From Verrucomicrobia bacterium UBA6775 (GTDB taxonomy: Bacteria > Verrucomicrobiota > Verrucomicrobiia > Limisphaerales > UBA1096): DNA of 7,421 nt. The position numbers and the translations under genes are program-made. The first letter of the stretch is position 1. Each line of letters opens with the position of its first letter. The DNA lies in contig DKGH01000231.1 of the NCBI GenBank assembly GCA_002453165.1, positions 1-7,421 on the forward strand, read 5' to 3'. This document shows positions 6,574-7,421 of the stretch, piece after piece. The notes beneath the pieces are model-generated. The model was given only the letters and a program-made list of their open reading frames with translations. It ran no database searches and was not told the origin of the DNA.

Positions 6574-7421
6574 ATGCAATTAACCAAGCGTACATTCCTA
6601 AAAACAACAGGACTCGCCTCGGTAGGAGTGGGGCTGGGCGGGCTCTCAGCCGCTTCAGCTGCGCCGATCAAGCGCAAGGGCAAATCCAGACTTAACCTCA
6701 GCCTGGCGGCCTACAGTTTTCGCGACTATTTCAATACTGCAACGCATCGGCAAAATCGGCCCGCTGAAGCGAAGTTGATCACGATGCATGACTTCATCGA
6801 CTATTGTGCAGATCAGGATTTGGCCGGGGCTGAGTTGACGAGTTACTATCTCGATCAAGACATCAACAGAGCCGATTTGCTGAAGCTAAGACGGCATGCG
6901 TTCCTGCGGGGCGTGGCCATCAGCGGCACCGCAGTCGGGAACACGTTTACACACGACAAGGGAGAGAAGCGTGACCAGCAGGTGGCTCATGTCAAAAAGT
7001 GGGTCGACAACGCCGCTGTCATGGGAGCCCCGCATGTCCGCGTGTTCGCCGGTAACGCCAACGGATTGTCGCTTGCGGATGCTCAGCGGAATTGCATCGA
7101 GGTCTTGGAGGAAGTTGGGGAGTACGCCGGCAAACAGGGGGTATTTTTGGGAATCGAAAATCACGGTGGAATCGTCGCCGAGGCGGACAGTCTTTTGGAA
7201 ATCATCGAGGCCACAAAAAGTAAATGGGTGGGTATCAATCTGGATACAGGAAACTTTCACACGGACGACGTGTACGGGGACATTGACCGCTGCGTGCCAT
7301 ATGCTGTCAACGTGCAACTCAAGGTGGAAATTCGACCACGCGGTGCCAAGCAGAAAAGTCTGGCTGACATAGACCGGCTTGTCGGTATTCTGCGTAAGGG
7401 CAATTATCAGGGATTCGTTGC
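6574..7421 (+). CDS. Secreted sugar phosphate isomerase/epimerase-like TIM barrel, 3' end beyond window
   Basis: The frame is open for 282 codons to the window edge, so the C-terminus is missing. It is a xylose-isomerase-like TIM barrel (AP endonuclease 2 superfamily), whose members isomerise or epimerise sugars using a divalent metal. The leader MQLTKRTFLKTTGLASVGVG resembles a Tat signal with KR instead of RR, followed by a hydrophobic segment and ASAA near 27-30. Barrel landmarks are NLSLAAYSFRDYF (41-53), GAELTSYYL (85-93), GAPHVRVFAG (151-160), FLGIENHGG (191-199, Glu195 a likely metal ligand), VGINLDTGNF (219-228, Asp224 a likely ligand) and VNVQLKVEI (245-253). In many relatives the last motif has His where this has Gln248. 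The final metal Glu would lie off the window. The ATG at 6574 is fixed by an in-frame TGA at 6562; GGGG at 6568-6571 is the only ribosome-binding candidate. The gene diverges from the DUF1800 operon. The family is secure; the substrate is unknown. Confidence 0.88.
   Translation, partial: MQLTKRTFLKTTGLASVGVGLGGLSAASAAPIKRKGKSRLNLSLAAYSFRDYFNTATHRQNRPAEAKLITMHDFIDYCADQDLAGAELTSYYLDQDINRADLLKLRRHAFLRGVAISGTAVGNTFTHDKGEKRDQQVAHVKKWVDNAAVMGAPHVRVFAGNANGLSLADAQRNCIEVLEEVGEYAGKQGVFLGIENHGGIVAEADSLLEIIEATKSKWVGINLDTGNFHTDDVYGDIDRCVPYAVNVQLKVEIRPRGAKQKSLADIDRLVGILRKGNYQGFV

Noticed and set aside
6297..6683. A 128-codon minus-strand frame spanning the divergent gap
   Set aside because: It overlaps the start regions of both flanking genes, has no recognisable motifs and would contradict the signal peptides encoded there.
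6886..7372. Open frames of 143 (minus) and 158 (plus) codons overlapping the isomerase-like gene
   Set aside because: The frame from 6574 carries the TIM-barrel motifs throughout this stretch; the other two have biased, featureless translations.

Overview
The window looks like a chromosomal segment from a Gram-negative bacterium of the PVC group, most likely Verrucomicrobiota or Planctomycetota. This is an inference from gene content: an outer-membrane porin, a DUF1800/DUF1501 pair with large extra beta-sandwich domains, and a secreted sugar-isomerase-like TIM barrel with a Tat-type leader. Clear Shine-Dalgarno sequences are scarce. No RNA genes, CRISPR arrays, insertion sequences or phage genes were seen.

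Layout. Positions 3-1181 (+) encode an OprP/OprO-like porin. The convergent gap at 1182-1312 holds a strong intrinsic terminator for the porin (1213-1249), then a tandem palindrome (1282-1305). On the minus strand that palindrome folds into a hairpin followed by TTTT, so it probably ends the opposing transcript. Positions 1313-2686 (-) encode a Tat-exported DUF1501 protein. Its promoter-proximal partner, only 21 bp upstream in the same operon, is a giant DUF1800 protein at 2708-6376 (-), with the open frame extending to 6448. A divergent gap of about 200 bp follows. The last gene starts at 6574 (+), a secreted sugar phosphate isomerase/epimerase-like protein cut off by the window end.

How the genes fit together. 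All four predicted proteins carry export signals, so the segment is devoted to the cell envelope. DUF1800 and DUF1501 proteins are commonly encoded side by side and are presumed to act together outside the cytoplasm; their biochemical role is not established. The DUF1800 protein here is far longer than usual because its domain is interrupted three times by copies of a galactose-binding-like beta-sandwich, which suggests glycan or surface binding.

The most unusual signal is at nucleotide level. The perfect 10-bp palindrome CTTGGCCAAG occurs five times in 7.4 kb, and its half-element CGCTTGGC/GCCAAGCG occurs twelve times, in both intergenic and coding DNA and in several reading frames. This looks like a dispersed, DNA-level palindromic motif, possibly genome-wide, that I cannot assign to a known family.
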